In this document: positions 37,167-44,788 of the stretch, one piece after another | How positions within the stretch are numbered: position 1 is the stretch's first letter | Layout of the letters: each line of letters starts with the position of its first letter | Source: Aequorivita sp. | GTDB taxonomy: Bacteria; Bacteroidota; Bacteroidia; Flavobacteriales; Flavobacteriaceae | Direction of reading: 5' to 3' | DNA length: 53,079 nt | Assembly (NCBI GenBank): GCA_026646335.1 | Contig: JAPKFY010000006.1 | Span: 1-53,079 of the forward strand | Notes under the pieces: generated by a model | What the model was told of the DNA's origin: nothing | Seen by the model: the letters and a program-made list of their open reading frames with translations, nothing else | Database searches by the model: none | Program-made: the position numbers and the translations under genes

Positions 37167-38450
37167 ATGAAAACAGTTATATATATTTTGTCAATTGTGT
37201 TCTTTTTATTGGCACCCAGCAATCTTTCGGCTCAGCTTTTAAAAAAAATGAAGGATAAGGTTGAAAGTAAAATCGAAAAAAAGCTTGATGGGAACCTAGA
37301 AAAAAAGGATGACGGACAACCGGAAAACGATGAACCAAGCGTAGCGCAAAACGAAAACGGAACTGAAACGGGTAATCCAAAGACTAAGGCAAATACAAGC
37401 TACACTTCAAAATTTGATTTTATACCTGGAGAAAAGCTGATTATTTCGGATGATTTTAGTGAGGATGCAGTTGGAGATTTCCCCGCACTATGGTTTACTA
37501 ATGGTTCAGGAGAAGTAGTGACCATCGACGGTTTGGACGGGAAATGGTTGATGATTAAAGGAAGATCACAAGCTTTCATCGACCGCTTACTGGAATTACC
37601 AGACAACTTTACCGTTCAGTTTGACCTCTTGTGTTCTGTGCCGTTTTCGTGGTCCTCAGATGTTTTTAATTTATATATGGAAGATGTCATAGATCTGGCT
37701 AGATACAGAGAAGGAAACAATGGTGGTGAGATGTCATCAAGAAATATTAATTATCATTTTTGGCTGGATTTACATCCCGGTTTGCTTAATCCCGGATCCT
37801 ATACTACGAAAGGATACGGTCATTACCGATTAAATAAGGTAAGTGCAAAACTTGAACTGAATGAAATATGGATGCCAAGTGCCGAAAAGAGTCTGCTTAA
37901 AGTATCTATCTGGAGACAAGGGCAAAGGTTGCGTTTATATTTAAACGAAAACAAGATTCTTGATCTGCCAAAATTATTGCCCGAGGACATGAACCCAAAT
38001 TTATTTGTATTCGAACCGTATAGCCTGGGGGATGGAGACCACTATTTTATTGGGAACCTGCGTATTGCCGTAGGCAACCCGGATACCCGTAATAAACTTT
38101 TAAATGAAGGCAAATTGGTCACAAATGGCATATTGTTCAATGTAAACTCTGATAGAATAAAACCTGAATCTTATGGTGTTTTGAAAGAAATAGCCGGGAT
38201 TTTAAAAGAAAGTGGCAACATAAAAGTAATGATAGTAGGACATACAGATAGTGATGGCGATGAAAATAAAAACATGGAATTATCTGAAAAAAGAGCTAAA
38301 TCTGTTAAAGATGCCTTGGTTACCGACTTTGGTGTAAAAGCTGAAAATTTGGAAACAAGTGGCAAAGGAGAAACTGAACCGTTAGTGCCCAATAGCGATA
38401 ATTTAGGCAAAGCCCAAAACCGAAGGGTTGAATTTACACTATTGAAATAA
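37167..38450 (+). CDS. OmpA-family outer-membrane/peptidoglycan-associated protein
   Basis: A 427-residue exported protein. ATG 37167 gives signal peptide MKTVIYILSIVFFLLAPSNLSA; the track's TTG 37140 adds only an unlikely extension. A Lys/Glu-rich amphipathic helix (LLKKMKDKVESKIEKKLDG) follows, then a beta-rich jelly-roll-like domain (about 95-310, ISDDFSEDAVGDFPALWFTN... as in LamG-like folds), then a C-terminal OmpA domain (about 320-427) with NVNSDRIKPES, IVGHTDSDGDE, LSEKRAKSVKDAL and GKAQNRRVEF for peptidoglycan binding. It is divergent from the TPR kinase and shares its operator palindrome, so it may be an output or input of that system. Confidence 0.87.
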   Translation: MKTVIYILSIVFFLLAPSNLSAQLLKKMKDKVESKIEKKLDGNLEKKDDGQPENDEPSVAQNENGTETGNPKTKANTSYTSKFDFIPGEKLIISDDFSEDAVGDFPALWFTNGSGEVVTIDGLDGKWLMIKGRSQAFIDRLLELPDNFTVQFDLLCSVPFSWSSDVFNLYMEDVIDLARYREGNNGGEMSSRNINYHFWLDLHPGLLNPGSYTTKGYGHYRLNKVSAKLELNEIWMPSAEKSLLKVSIWRQGQRLRLYLNENKILDLPKLLPEDMNPNLFVFEPYSLGDGDHYFIGNLRIAVGNPDTRNKLLNEGKLVTNGILFNVNSDRIKPESYGVLKEIAGILKESGNIKVMIVGHTDSDGDENKNMELSEKRAKSVKDALVTDFGVKAENLETSGKGETEPLVPNSDNLGKAQNRRVEFTLLK

Positions 38451-38491
38451 TAGCATTTTCACATTTTTTATGAGCTTATGGAAGTGAGGGG

Positions 38492-38950
38492 TCATTCCGG
38501 CAGTTCAAATTCTGTTTCCCATTCTTTTCCCGAATCGATAGCCTTTAATTTTACGTTTAAAAAAGAATGATCGCCACGCTTCAAGTGTGTGCGGCCAATG
38601 ATTTTGCTCTCCCCGTTCTCGGAATCCTTCGGGTTGATAATATCTCCAATCCTCGGCATAAAGGGGTAAAGGATGGTGAGTTTTTCATCTTCGGTCGAGA
38701 CCAGCCCAGAAGCGGTTTCAAAAAGGATTTCCTCAAACTTCTCAGCCAGGATTTCGTCGTTTATCTCTTTTTTTGCCTTGTCGGAAATTTTGGAGGTCCA
38801 GTCTGAAAATTTGGTTTTTGTATCCTTCTTTAGCTTCTTCCTGATGTAATCCGGAAAGGGGGAACGGATGTGCCCCTGGTCGGTAAACCAGAAATCAAGC
38901 GCTGTTTCAACCATTCCGTCTTCTGGTATCGGTTCTGTGTTTTTTGTCAT
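38492..38950 (-). CDS. Small cytosolic protein of unknown function next to moaA
   Basis: I do not recognise this 152-residue protein. No signal peptide or membrane helix. The first 90 residues are helical and charged (PDYIRKKLKKDTKTKFSDW, AKKEINDEILAEKFEEIL); the rest is beta-rich (LTILYPFMPRIGDIINPKD, HSFLNVKLKAIDSGKEWETEFEL). It starts 22 bases after the moaA stop on the same strand, so it is probably co-transcribed with moaA. It has no detectable Fe-S or metal motif. A role in nitrate metabolism or Moco handling would be guesswork from location. Confidence 0.7.
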   Translation of the reverse strand: MTKNTEPIPEDGMVETALDFWFTDQGHIRSPFPDYIRKKLKKDTKTKFSDWTSKISDKAKKEINDEILAEKFEEILFETASGLVSTEDEKLTILYPFMPRIGDIINPKDSENGESKIIGRTHLKRGDHSFLNVKLKAIDSGKEWETEFELPE

Positions 38951-38972
38951 TTGTGTATTTATTTAAAAAGAA

Positions 38973-39989
38973 TCAGCCACCTATGTTCACCATACTCCGA
39001 TTCTTTTGATTTTGGGAAGAATCCGAAAAATCCTTAAACGAATCCATTCCGCCCCGCATGGCTTTTTTGTTCCAAATCGATTCTAAGATCTTGGGAATAA
39101 TATCTTCCCCCTTTCTCATTGCCGAAAGCAGGTCAGTCTCGGTTCCGGAGAACAGGCAGTTTTTTATTTTTCCGTCTGCCGTGAGGCGAATTCGGTTGCA
39201 AGTGTCGCAGAAAGGATTTGTAACGGAGCTGATGACGGCAAAAGTTCCCAGATGGTCCTTCACTGCATAATTTTTTGCGGTATCGTTCACGGCATCCTTC
39301 AATTTCAGAATATCATCTCCGTATTTCTTCTCGATTTTTGTGATAATTTCCATAAAGGAAACGCCTTTGCTCCAGTCCCATTTGTTTCCTGTGAAAGGCA
39401 TAAACTCGATAAAACGTATATGTACATTTTTATCGCGGGTCCAGGCGACAAAATCGCAAATTTCGTCGTCGTTCACCCCTTTAATTATCACTGCGTTTAT
39501 CTTGACGTGGAATTTTTCCTTTAACAAAAGATCGATATTTGAGATTACTTTATCAAAATAATCCCTGCGGACAATGGAATTGAATTTTTCTTTCTTGAGA
39601 GAATCCAGGCTTAGATTGATGGATTTTAGTCCGTTGGATTTTAGGGTGGCTATATAATCATCCACTAAAATTCCGTTTGTGGTGATTGCAAGCTCGATGG
39701 GAAGCTGGGACAGTTTCGTAATAATTTCTTTTGCGTCCTTTCGCACCAAGGGCTCACCACCCGTAAGGCGGATTTTCTTCACCCCGAGGGAAACAAATAT
39801 CCTTGCCATTTCCATCACTTCCTCGGCTGTCATAAACTCGGAACGTGGCCTAAGCTGGATCCCTTCCTCGGGCATACAGTAAAAACAGCGAAGGTTGCAC
39901 CGCTCCGTCAATGAAATGCGCAGGTAATCGTGGACTCGGTTAAACTGGTCGGTGATCAGTGATCGGTTATCGGTGCTTGACTTGTCCAT
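38973..39989 (-). CDS. moaA: GTP 3',8-cyclase (radical SAM), first step of Moco synthesis
   Basis: It converts GTP to 3',8-cyclo-7,8-dihydro-GTP using two [4Fe-4S] clusters. The radical-SAM motif is CNLRCFYC preceded by DYLRISLTER; the second cluster is bound by CDTCNRIRLTADGKIKNC; the C-terminus ends in the catalytically needed GG (VNIGG). ATG 39989 is preferred over TTG 39998, giving 338 residues. Residues ~5-15 (STDNRSLITDQ) are encoded by a TGATCGGTTATCGGT repeat also present downstream of the hemerythrin gene. It is 8-9 kb away from the other Moco genes and on the opposite strand. Confidence 0.95.
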   Translation of the reverse strand: MDKSSTDNRSLITDQFNRVHDYLRISLTERCNLRCFYCMPEEGIQLRPRSEFMTAEEVMEMARIFVSLGVKKIRLTGGEPLVRKDAKEIITKLSQLPIELAITTNGILVDDYIATLKSNGLKSINLSLDSLKKEKFNSIVRRDYFDKVISNIDLLLKEKFHVKINAVIIKGVNDDEICDFVAWTRDKNVHIRFIEFMPFTGNKWDWSKGVSFMEIITKIEKKYGDDILKLKDAVNDTAKNYAVKDHLGTFAVISSVTNPFCDTCNRIRLTADGKIKNCLFSGTETDLLSAMRKGEDIIPKILESIWNKKAMRGGMDSFKDFSDSSQNQKNRSMVNIGG

Positions 39990-40046
39990 TTTGTTCAAGT
40001 TTTAATTTTTTGCGATTGCCGTTTTTATTGGTGATCGGTTATCGGT
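39959..40046. repeat. 16-bp direct repeat at the moaA 5' end and hemerythrin 3' end
   Basis: GTGATCGGTTATCGGT occurs at 39959-39974, inside the moaA N-terminal codons, and at 40031-40046, against the hemerythrin stop codon. Tandem ATCGGTTATCGGT tracts are dispersed repeats in some flavobacterial genomes (from memory). Confidence 0.65.
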
Positions 40047-40789
40047 TAAAATTTTTCCATTTCTTCCTGAAGGAGTACAAACTCTTCCTCTGAAATATAT
40101 TTCTGTGCAAGCGGAAAAAGCGTTTCGTCTTCACGATAAATGTGAAGTTTTATAAGTTCCACCAACTCACGTGATGTTTCATAAGCTGTATCGAGCACAA
40201 AGATCCTTGAACGTTCATCTGCCATTCGGGTTGCTAGGCCGAGTAGGTTGAAAGCAAGCGCGCCGAGCTGGATAAATTTTACATGGTCGTCTTCCATAAC
40301 ATCTATTGCGGTAACCTGTTTTACGCCTTTGCTGTGCTCGCCCGCCTGGATTAATTTTTTATTGAGGATGGGGAACAATACTTTTTCTTCCTTTCTGTTG
40401 TGTGGAAGAAGGTCTTCATCAAAGCTTTTGAAAAAATTTGAGAAGGATTCATTTATTTCCTTGGTAAGGTTGTACCCGTTTGTTTTGTAGGCTATTATTC
40501 CTTTTTCAAATTCTTCCACTACTTTCAATACCTCGCGGTGTTCTTCCATAAAGATTTTTATGGAAGAATCCATTTCTTCTTTTTGAATATCGACTTTTCC
40601 CGGTTCCTCATAAGCGTTTGGAGGATCCATTGGGGAATCTTCCTGATTGTCCAGACCTTTACCAGTTTGCTTTTTTACAGGATCGACGTCTTGCAAGGAT
40701 TTTAGATCGAGTTCATTCCTGTTTTTTTGATTTCTTTTTAATATTTCAGGTGGGAATTCTCGTTGTTCAGGCTTTTCGGTATTAGACAT
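40046..40789 (-). CDS. Hemerythrin HHE-domain protein
   Basis: A 247-residue protein. Residues 1-75 are a disordered, charged, Pro-rich extension. A four-helix bundle follows with the diiron ligand pattern: His84 (MEEHREVL), His130 with Glu134 (LLPHNRKEE), His169 (EDDHVKF), and His216 with Glu220 (KLHIYREDE). Such proteins bind O2 or NO or help repair nitrosative damage, like the DNRLRE/RIC group. A Crp/Fnr-type palindrome 18/20 identical to the one before the nar operon lies about 45-65 bases upstream, arguing for expression with nitrate respiration. It starts after a TDT channel gene on the same strand. Confidence 0.9.
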   Translation of the reverse strand: MSNTEKPEQREFPPEILKRNQKNRNELDLKSLQDVDPVKKQTGKGLDNQEDSPMDPPNAYEEPGKVDIQKEEMDSSIKIFMEEHREVLKVVEEFEKGIIAYKTNGYNLTKEINESFSNFFKSFDEDLLPHNRKEEKVLFPILNKKLIQAGEHSKGVKQVTAIDVMEDDHVKFIQLGALAFNLLGLATRMADERSRIFVLDTAYETSRELVELIKLHIYREDETLFPLAQKYISEEEFVLLQEEMEKF

Positions 40790-40805
40790 AGCGTTATGTT
40801 TGTTA

Positions 40806-40813
40806 TAAAAATA
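40806..40813 (-). promoter_or_regulatory. -7-like box of the hemerythrin gene
   Basis: TATTTTTA, one base off TAnnTTTG. Its first base lies 30.5 bases from the centre of the palindrome at 40,834-40,853. Confidence 0.45.
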
Positions 40814-40833
40814 AGGTAATTTTGGTAGGCTGG

Positions 40834-40853
40834 AAAATGATATTTGTCATATT
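40834..40853. promoter_or_regulatory. Crp/Fnr-type operator candidate before the hemerythrin gene
   Basis: AAAATGATATTTGTCATATT matches the reverse complement of the nar-operon palindrome at 18 of 20 positions. One half-site (TGTCATATT) is perfect; the other has two changes. Confidence 0.6.
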
Positions 40854-40864
40854 TGGAGATAATA

Positions 40865-41986
40865 TCACACTAAAGGCTCTTTTTTAATTTTCTCCTTTTT
40901 CGCAAAAAGAGACTTAGCCGATTTATGGACTAGACCAATGAAAGTGGCCCCCCAGGCTATCAATGCTATATAGACAAAATACTTAGGGAGGGGCAGTAAA
41001 AATTCCAGATCCATTGCTTTGGCCATCATATAGGTGGAAACCGTGTACATTCCCAAAGGGAATACGGCTCCCCAATATAGGGGGTCGTAGGTAAGGGGGA
41101 ATTTTTTGTAAAAATGCCTCCAACAGGCCAGGATTATGAGCATGGGAATCCACCAAGTCCCGGTGGCCCAATAAAAAATGGAAAATCCCTTGAGAAAAGC
41201 AAGTGTGGAAAGCAGGAATGGTGCGTGTGGGGTGTTCATAATGAGCAAGGAGCCGGCCAGGGTTGAAATTGCCATCGCCCCCATACTGATCCAGTAGGGT
41301 GGGGATAGGTCTCCCGGCGAAAATTTAAAAAACGTATAGCGATAAAAGATAAGCGAAATCATCCAGATATACTGCATACCGCCCCACAGCCACATGGAAA
41401 ATGCAAAAAAGTTAATGATGAGTTTATAGGATTCAAAATGCTCAGACAGTTGTGCACTCAAAACCGCAAGAGCCTGTGTGGATACAACGGCAAGCAACCA
41501 TGCGCCGTTTATCCCTTTTTCAAGAGGAGGCTTGTTTATCTTGATGGTGAAAGTGGTGAAAATAGTATAGGTAATAATCAACCAAAGAACAATGCCCAGT
41601 ATCCACAACGGCAATGCTAAAGTATAGTTTTCCCATAAGGTCAGGATTTGCGATCCCAGAACGCAAGTTCCGGCAACGGTGGTAAAAAAACCAACCCCTT
41701 GGGTGTGGCTGAAAAGATCTTCGAGAAACTCTTTCCTGAACAGCAGGATACGCAGAAAAGTGAGCCCGCACAAAACAACATAGGTAAAAATATTCAACCA
41801 GAATAGGATCATGGCTATTAGGGTCATTCCCAATAAAAAACAGGCAATGGAAACAATGCCCGTTGCCATTACCATTGCAAAATAGGAGGGCGACAGGTTT
41901 TTTATTATTCCTTGGATACCGTCAAAAAAATAATTTTTTGGTTGATGGGTCGCGTTGCCCGTTGTATGTTGAAATTCATTTTTCAT
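40865..41986 (-). CDS. TDT/SLAC1-family anion channel or transporter
   Basis: A 373-residue membrane protein with about ten hydrophobic helices. The family start LSPSYFAMVMATGIVSIACFLLG is characteristic of the tellurite-resistance/dicarboxylate transporter (TDT) family, which includes TehA and the plant SLAC1 anion channels; the repeated five-helix-pair pattern is visible. SLAC1-type members pass nitrate and chloride, so next to narK a nitrate/nitrite or organic-anion role is plausible (inference). It lies 75 bases after narK and 75 bases before the hemerythrin gene, all on the minus strand. Confidence 0.87.
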   Translation of the reverse strand: MKNEFQHTTGNATHQPKNYFFDGIQGIIKNLSPSYFAMVMATGIVSIACFLLGMTLIAMILFWLNIFTYVVLCGLTFLRILLFRKEFLEDLFSHTQGVGFFTTVAGTCVLGSQILTLWENYTLALPLWILGIVLWLIITYTIFTTFTIKINKPPLEKGINGAWLLAVVSTQALAVLSAQLSEHFESYKLIINFFAFSMWLWGGMQYIWMISLIFYRYTFFKFSPGDLSPPYWISMGAMAISTLAGSLLIMNTPHAPFLLSTLAFLKGFSIFYWATGTWWIPMLIILACWRHFYKKFPLTYDPLYWGAVFPLGMYTVSTYMMAKAMDLEFLLPLPKYFVYIALIAWGATFIGLVHKSAKSLFAKKEKIKKEPLV

Positions 41987-42061
41987 AAAAAGTCTACAAA
42001 GGAGACTAAGCTTTCATTTGTGGCTGGCTGCCAACCATAAGAAGTTTACTTTATCTCTGTT

Positions 42062-43540
42062 TTATGCTTTTGCCTTTTTCGCAGCGATGCGCTGGGAGAT
42101 GATACAGATCAATGCTATCACAGCAAGAAACATCCAACAAGTGGTCCACACTCCCGTTCCTTTGAGCAGATAACCGAAAAGAATGGGATTGAAAAATCCG
42201 CCAAGACCTCCTATTACACCCACGATTCCACCTACCGTTCCTATACTAGTGGGATAATCGTCTGCAATATGTTTGTATACGGCCGCTGTCCCTATGCCCA
42301 ACATTATCCCAAGGATAAAGACCAAGCTAAAGAAAATCCATTTATTTGCCTGGAAATAGATATGTGTGTAACCTTTAGCCAGAAGTTGTCCCTTACGTAC
42401 TGTGTCGCCTTTTTGAACCTGTGGTTCTTGCCAGAAGGAAGAAGTGGGGAGGGGAGTGAAGTCTTCATCGGCATTGTGGAAAATACCTAAACGGACTTCT
42501 GTTTTTGAGGTGTCCTTGCCTTTTGTTTGAAGGGTATATACGGCATCATCTATTGTGATGGTACTATCGGAAACTTCGGTTACTAAGCCAGGTTTGCCGG
42601 CCATAACGCCCTGACCGGGGGCGCGGATTTCCATACGGGGAGGAAAAAGAAAAAATAGACATATAAGAGAGACGACGAACACCCAAGTAAGGACAAGGCC
42701 TGCCCCCACCTTATCGGAAAGCCAGCCACCGACTGCACGGATAAGGCCAGCGGGTAAACTAAAAGCAGAAACCATGATGCCCGCGGCAACAATGGACAGG
42801 GAATACATATTGACATAGTATGGCACAAGCCATTGTGCCAAGGTTACAATACTCCCAAACACGAAAAAATAATACAATCCAAAGCGCCATACCTTCATTT
42901 CCTTCAATGGTGCCAGGCGTTGCGCCATGGTTTTAATATCTGGAGTTTTCTTATTATTAGTAGCCAAAAGAAAAAGAACGGCCATGGCTACTAGCATTGC
43001 GGCATACAATTGTGGTAAAATGCGCCATCCTTCTGGATTGGCTCCGTGCTCGGTAAGATTGTTGAGGATGCTTGGAGCAAAGAAAGTTGTAAGGGCAGCT
43101 CCCGCATTTCCGATCCCGAAAATCCCCAGAGCTGTGCCTTGTTTTTCCTTTGGGTACCAAAGAGAGGTATAGGCCACTCCTGCGGCAAAAATACTTCCCG
43201 CCATTCCAAAACCGAAACTCAACAAAAGAAAGGAAGTGAAGCTATTTGCCTGTGACAAAAAGAACATTGGAACAGCACAGAAGAGCATTATGGCCCCCAT
43301 TACCCACTTGCCGCCAAATTTGTCTGTGAGCATTCCAACTGGCAAACGGAAAATGGAGCCTACCAATACCGGAACACCCAACAACCAACCTATTTGAACC
43401 GGACTCCATTTGAATATATTGTTATTGACAAGATAAGTAACCAGTACACCATTCATCATCCAAGCGGCAAAGCATACTGTGAATGCAAGTGTGTTAAAAA
43501 ATAAGATTCGGTGTGATTTGCCTGTGGCTACGGTCTCCAT
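42062..43540 (-). CDS. narK: NarK-type nitrate/nitrite transporter with an inserted soluble domain
   Basis: An MFS nitrate/nitrite porter of 492 residues. The first half shows FAAWMMNGVLVTYL, LPVGMLTDKFGGKW and the nitrate-signature helix GIFGIGNAGAALTTFFAP; the second half has a matching Gly-rich helix, GTVGGIVGVIGGLGGFFNP. Between the predicted helices ending at FFLFPP (residue ~301) and starting at WIFFSLV (~401) lies a ~98-residue hydrophilic segment with GxVTEVSDSTITIDD and VQKGDTVRKGQLLAKG, which looks like a barrel-sandwich or biotinyl-lipoyl-like fold. Ordinary NarK (about 430-470 residues) has only a short loop there. It follows narI and a small membrane gene. Confidence 0.9.
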   Translation of the reverse strand: METVATGKSHRILFFNTLAFTVCFAAWMMNGVLVTYLVNNNIFKWSPVQIGWLLGVPVLVGSIFRLPVGMLTDKFGGKWVMGAIMLFCAVPMFFLSQANSFTSFLLLSFGFGMAGSIFAAGVAYTSLWYPKEKQGTALGIFGIGNAGAALTTFFAPSILNNLTEHGANPEGWRILPQLYAAMLVAMAVLFLLATNNKKTPDIKTMAQRLAPLKEMKVWRFGLYYFFVFGSIVTLAQWLVPYYVNMYSLSIVAAGIMVSAFSLPAGLIRAVGGWLSDKVGAGLVLTWVFVVSLICLFFLFPPRMEIRAPGQGVMAGKPGLVTEVSDSTITIDDAVYTLQTKGKDTSKTEVRLGIFHNADEDFTPLPTSSFWQEPQVQKGDTVRKGQLLAKGYTHIYFQANKWIFFSLVFILGIMLGIGTAAVYKHIADDYPTSIGTVGGIVGVIGGLGGFFNPILFGYLLKGTGVWTTCWMFLAVIALICIISQRIAAKKAKA

Positions 43541-43696
43541 AAGTACTTTATGATTTTAATTTACAAAGGGTCCTGTATATAGTCGGATCGAACATTTTGA
43601 TTAGGTTGTTCATTCTCCGTCATTGTTATTTTAAAACCCATAAAAATGACTATGTTTTTTATTGGTCCATTATAGAATTTCCAATAGATGCCACCG

Positions 43697-44041
43697 TCAT
43701 TTTACCTGGTATGTAATCACTAAATATATTCCCCACAAGACAAGGATTGTCATAACAATGGCAACGATAGTACTGGCTTTGGTCATTCTTTTGAAAATGG
43801 AAAATTCAGGTTTGAACAAGGGTTGTCCGTATTCACCCAATATTCTATGTGCTTTTCGCATTATAAGCACTGCAGTCACTACCATAACGATTATCACCAA
43901 TGCAAATCCGTAATAAAATACTTTTGTTTCCATATTAGTATTTGCCGCGCTCTGTGCCATAGCGCTTTCACCGATCAGTGCTAGAATAAAACAGGAAAGG
44001 GCAATCTGATATTTTGGTAAGGAAAGGAACGAAGTTTTCAT
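43697..44041 (-). CDS. Small membrane protein of the nar operon
   Basis: A 114-residue protein with a signal-like first hydrophobic segment ending near ESAMAQSAA, then two transmembrane helices (about 43-62, YYGFALVIIVMVVTAVLIM; and 92-112, STIVAIVMTILVLWGIYLVI) separated by a basic loop. I do not recognise the family. No Cys or heme motif is present. It starts 22 bases after narI on the same strand, so it is probably co-transcribed with narGHJI. It could assist NarI assembly or the link to the cytochrome, but no sequence feature proves this. A 156-base gap without genes separates it from narK. Confidence 0.75.
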   Translation of the reverse strand: MKTSFLSLPKYQIALSCFILALIGESAMAQSAANTNMETKVFYYGFALVIIVMVVTAVLIMRKAHRILGEYGQPLFKPEFSIFKRMTKASTIVAIVMTILVLWGIYLVITYQVK

Positions 44042-44063
44042 ACGCGCTGATTTAAGGTCTTGA

Positions 44064-44786
44064 TTAGTTATTCTTTGATTTGGGCCCTACGCGATGCGCT
44101 TTCGAGGTCCGAATGCCTTTGCGGTTCCAGTTCCACATAACCTGCTGGTAACTTCTCCAAGCATAATCAATTGGATATACCAAAAAGTGCATAAAACGGG
44201 TAAATGGGATTATACCAATAATGGCAAATGCAGAAACTACGTGGATTTTGAGCGAGAGGGAGGTGACACTGGAAATAGCATCGATTTGTGGATCGAAAAT
44301 AAAAATGGAGCGAAGGTATGGTGTAAGAAATGTTGAAAACCAAGCGGAGCCCCAACGACTTGTGTAGGCCACCAACAATCCAGAGATAATCTGCACCAAT
44401 AGCACTATAAATACCACAAAGTCCATTTTGTTCGTTACCATTTGCACACGTCTATCTGTCAGTCGTCTATAAATAAGAAGCACAAGGCCGAAGAAAGCGG
44501 ATAGACCAAAAACAAATGCGGTTGTTTCCAATATAAGCAGTCTAACGGGTTTTTCAGACCATATTATCACACTTGCTGGAAACAGAAAGGCGATCAAGTG
44601 TCCGAAGAACAGTACGAACAACCCCCAGTGAAATAACTGGCTTGCAAGAAATAGTTTTTTTCCCTCGAGAAATTGTGAGGAAAGTGAGGAAACCGTAAAT
44701 GGCCTGTTTTTATATCGGTAAATAGATCCGATTAGAAAAATCACTAGACAGGAGTACGGAAATACAACAAATAATAAATAGTCCAT
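44064..44786 (-). CDS. narI: Respiratory nitrate reductase gamma subunit (cytochrome b)
   Basis: A 240-residue integral membrane diheme b cytochrome that takes electrons from quinol and passes them to NarH. Five hydrophobic helices are visible. Candidate axial His residues lie in FHWGLFVLFFGHLIAF (helix 2) and LKIHVVSAFAIIGIIPFTRFMHFLVYP (helix 5), the family arrangement. It begins 2 bases after narJ. The sequence is normal in length for the family (about 225-245). A small membrane protein gene follows. Confidence 0.94.
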   Translation of the reverse strand: MDYLLFVVFPYSCLVIFLIGSIYRYKNRPFTVSSLSSQFLEGKKLFLASQLFHWGLFVLFFGHLIAFLFPASVIIWSEKPVRLLILETTAFVFGLSAFFGLVLLIYRRLTDRRVQMVTNKMDFVVFIVLLVQIISGLLVAYTSRWGSAWFSTFLTPYLRSIFIFDPQIDAISSVTSLSLKIHVVSAFAIIGIIPFTRFMHFLVYPIDYAWRSYQQVMWNWNRKGIRTSKAHRVGPKSKNN

Positions 44787-44788
44787 AG

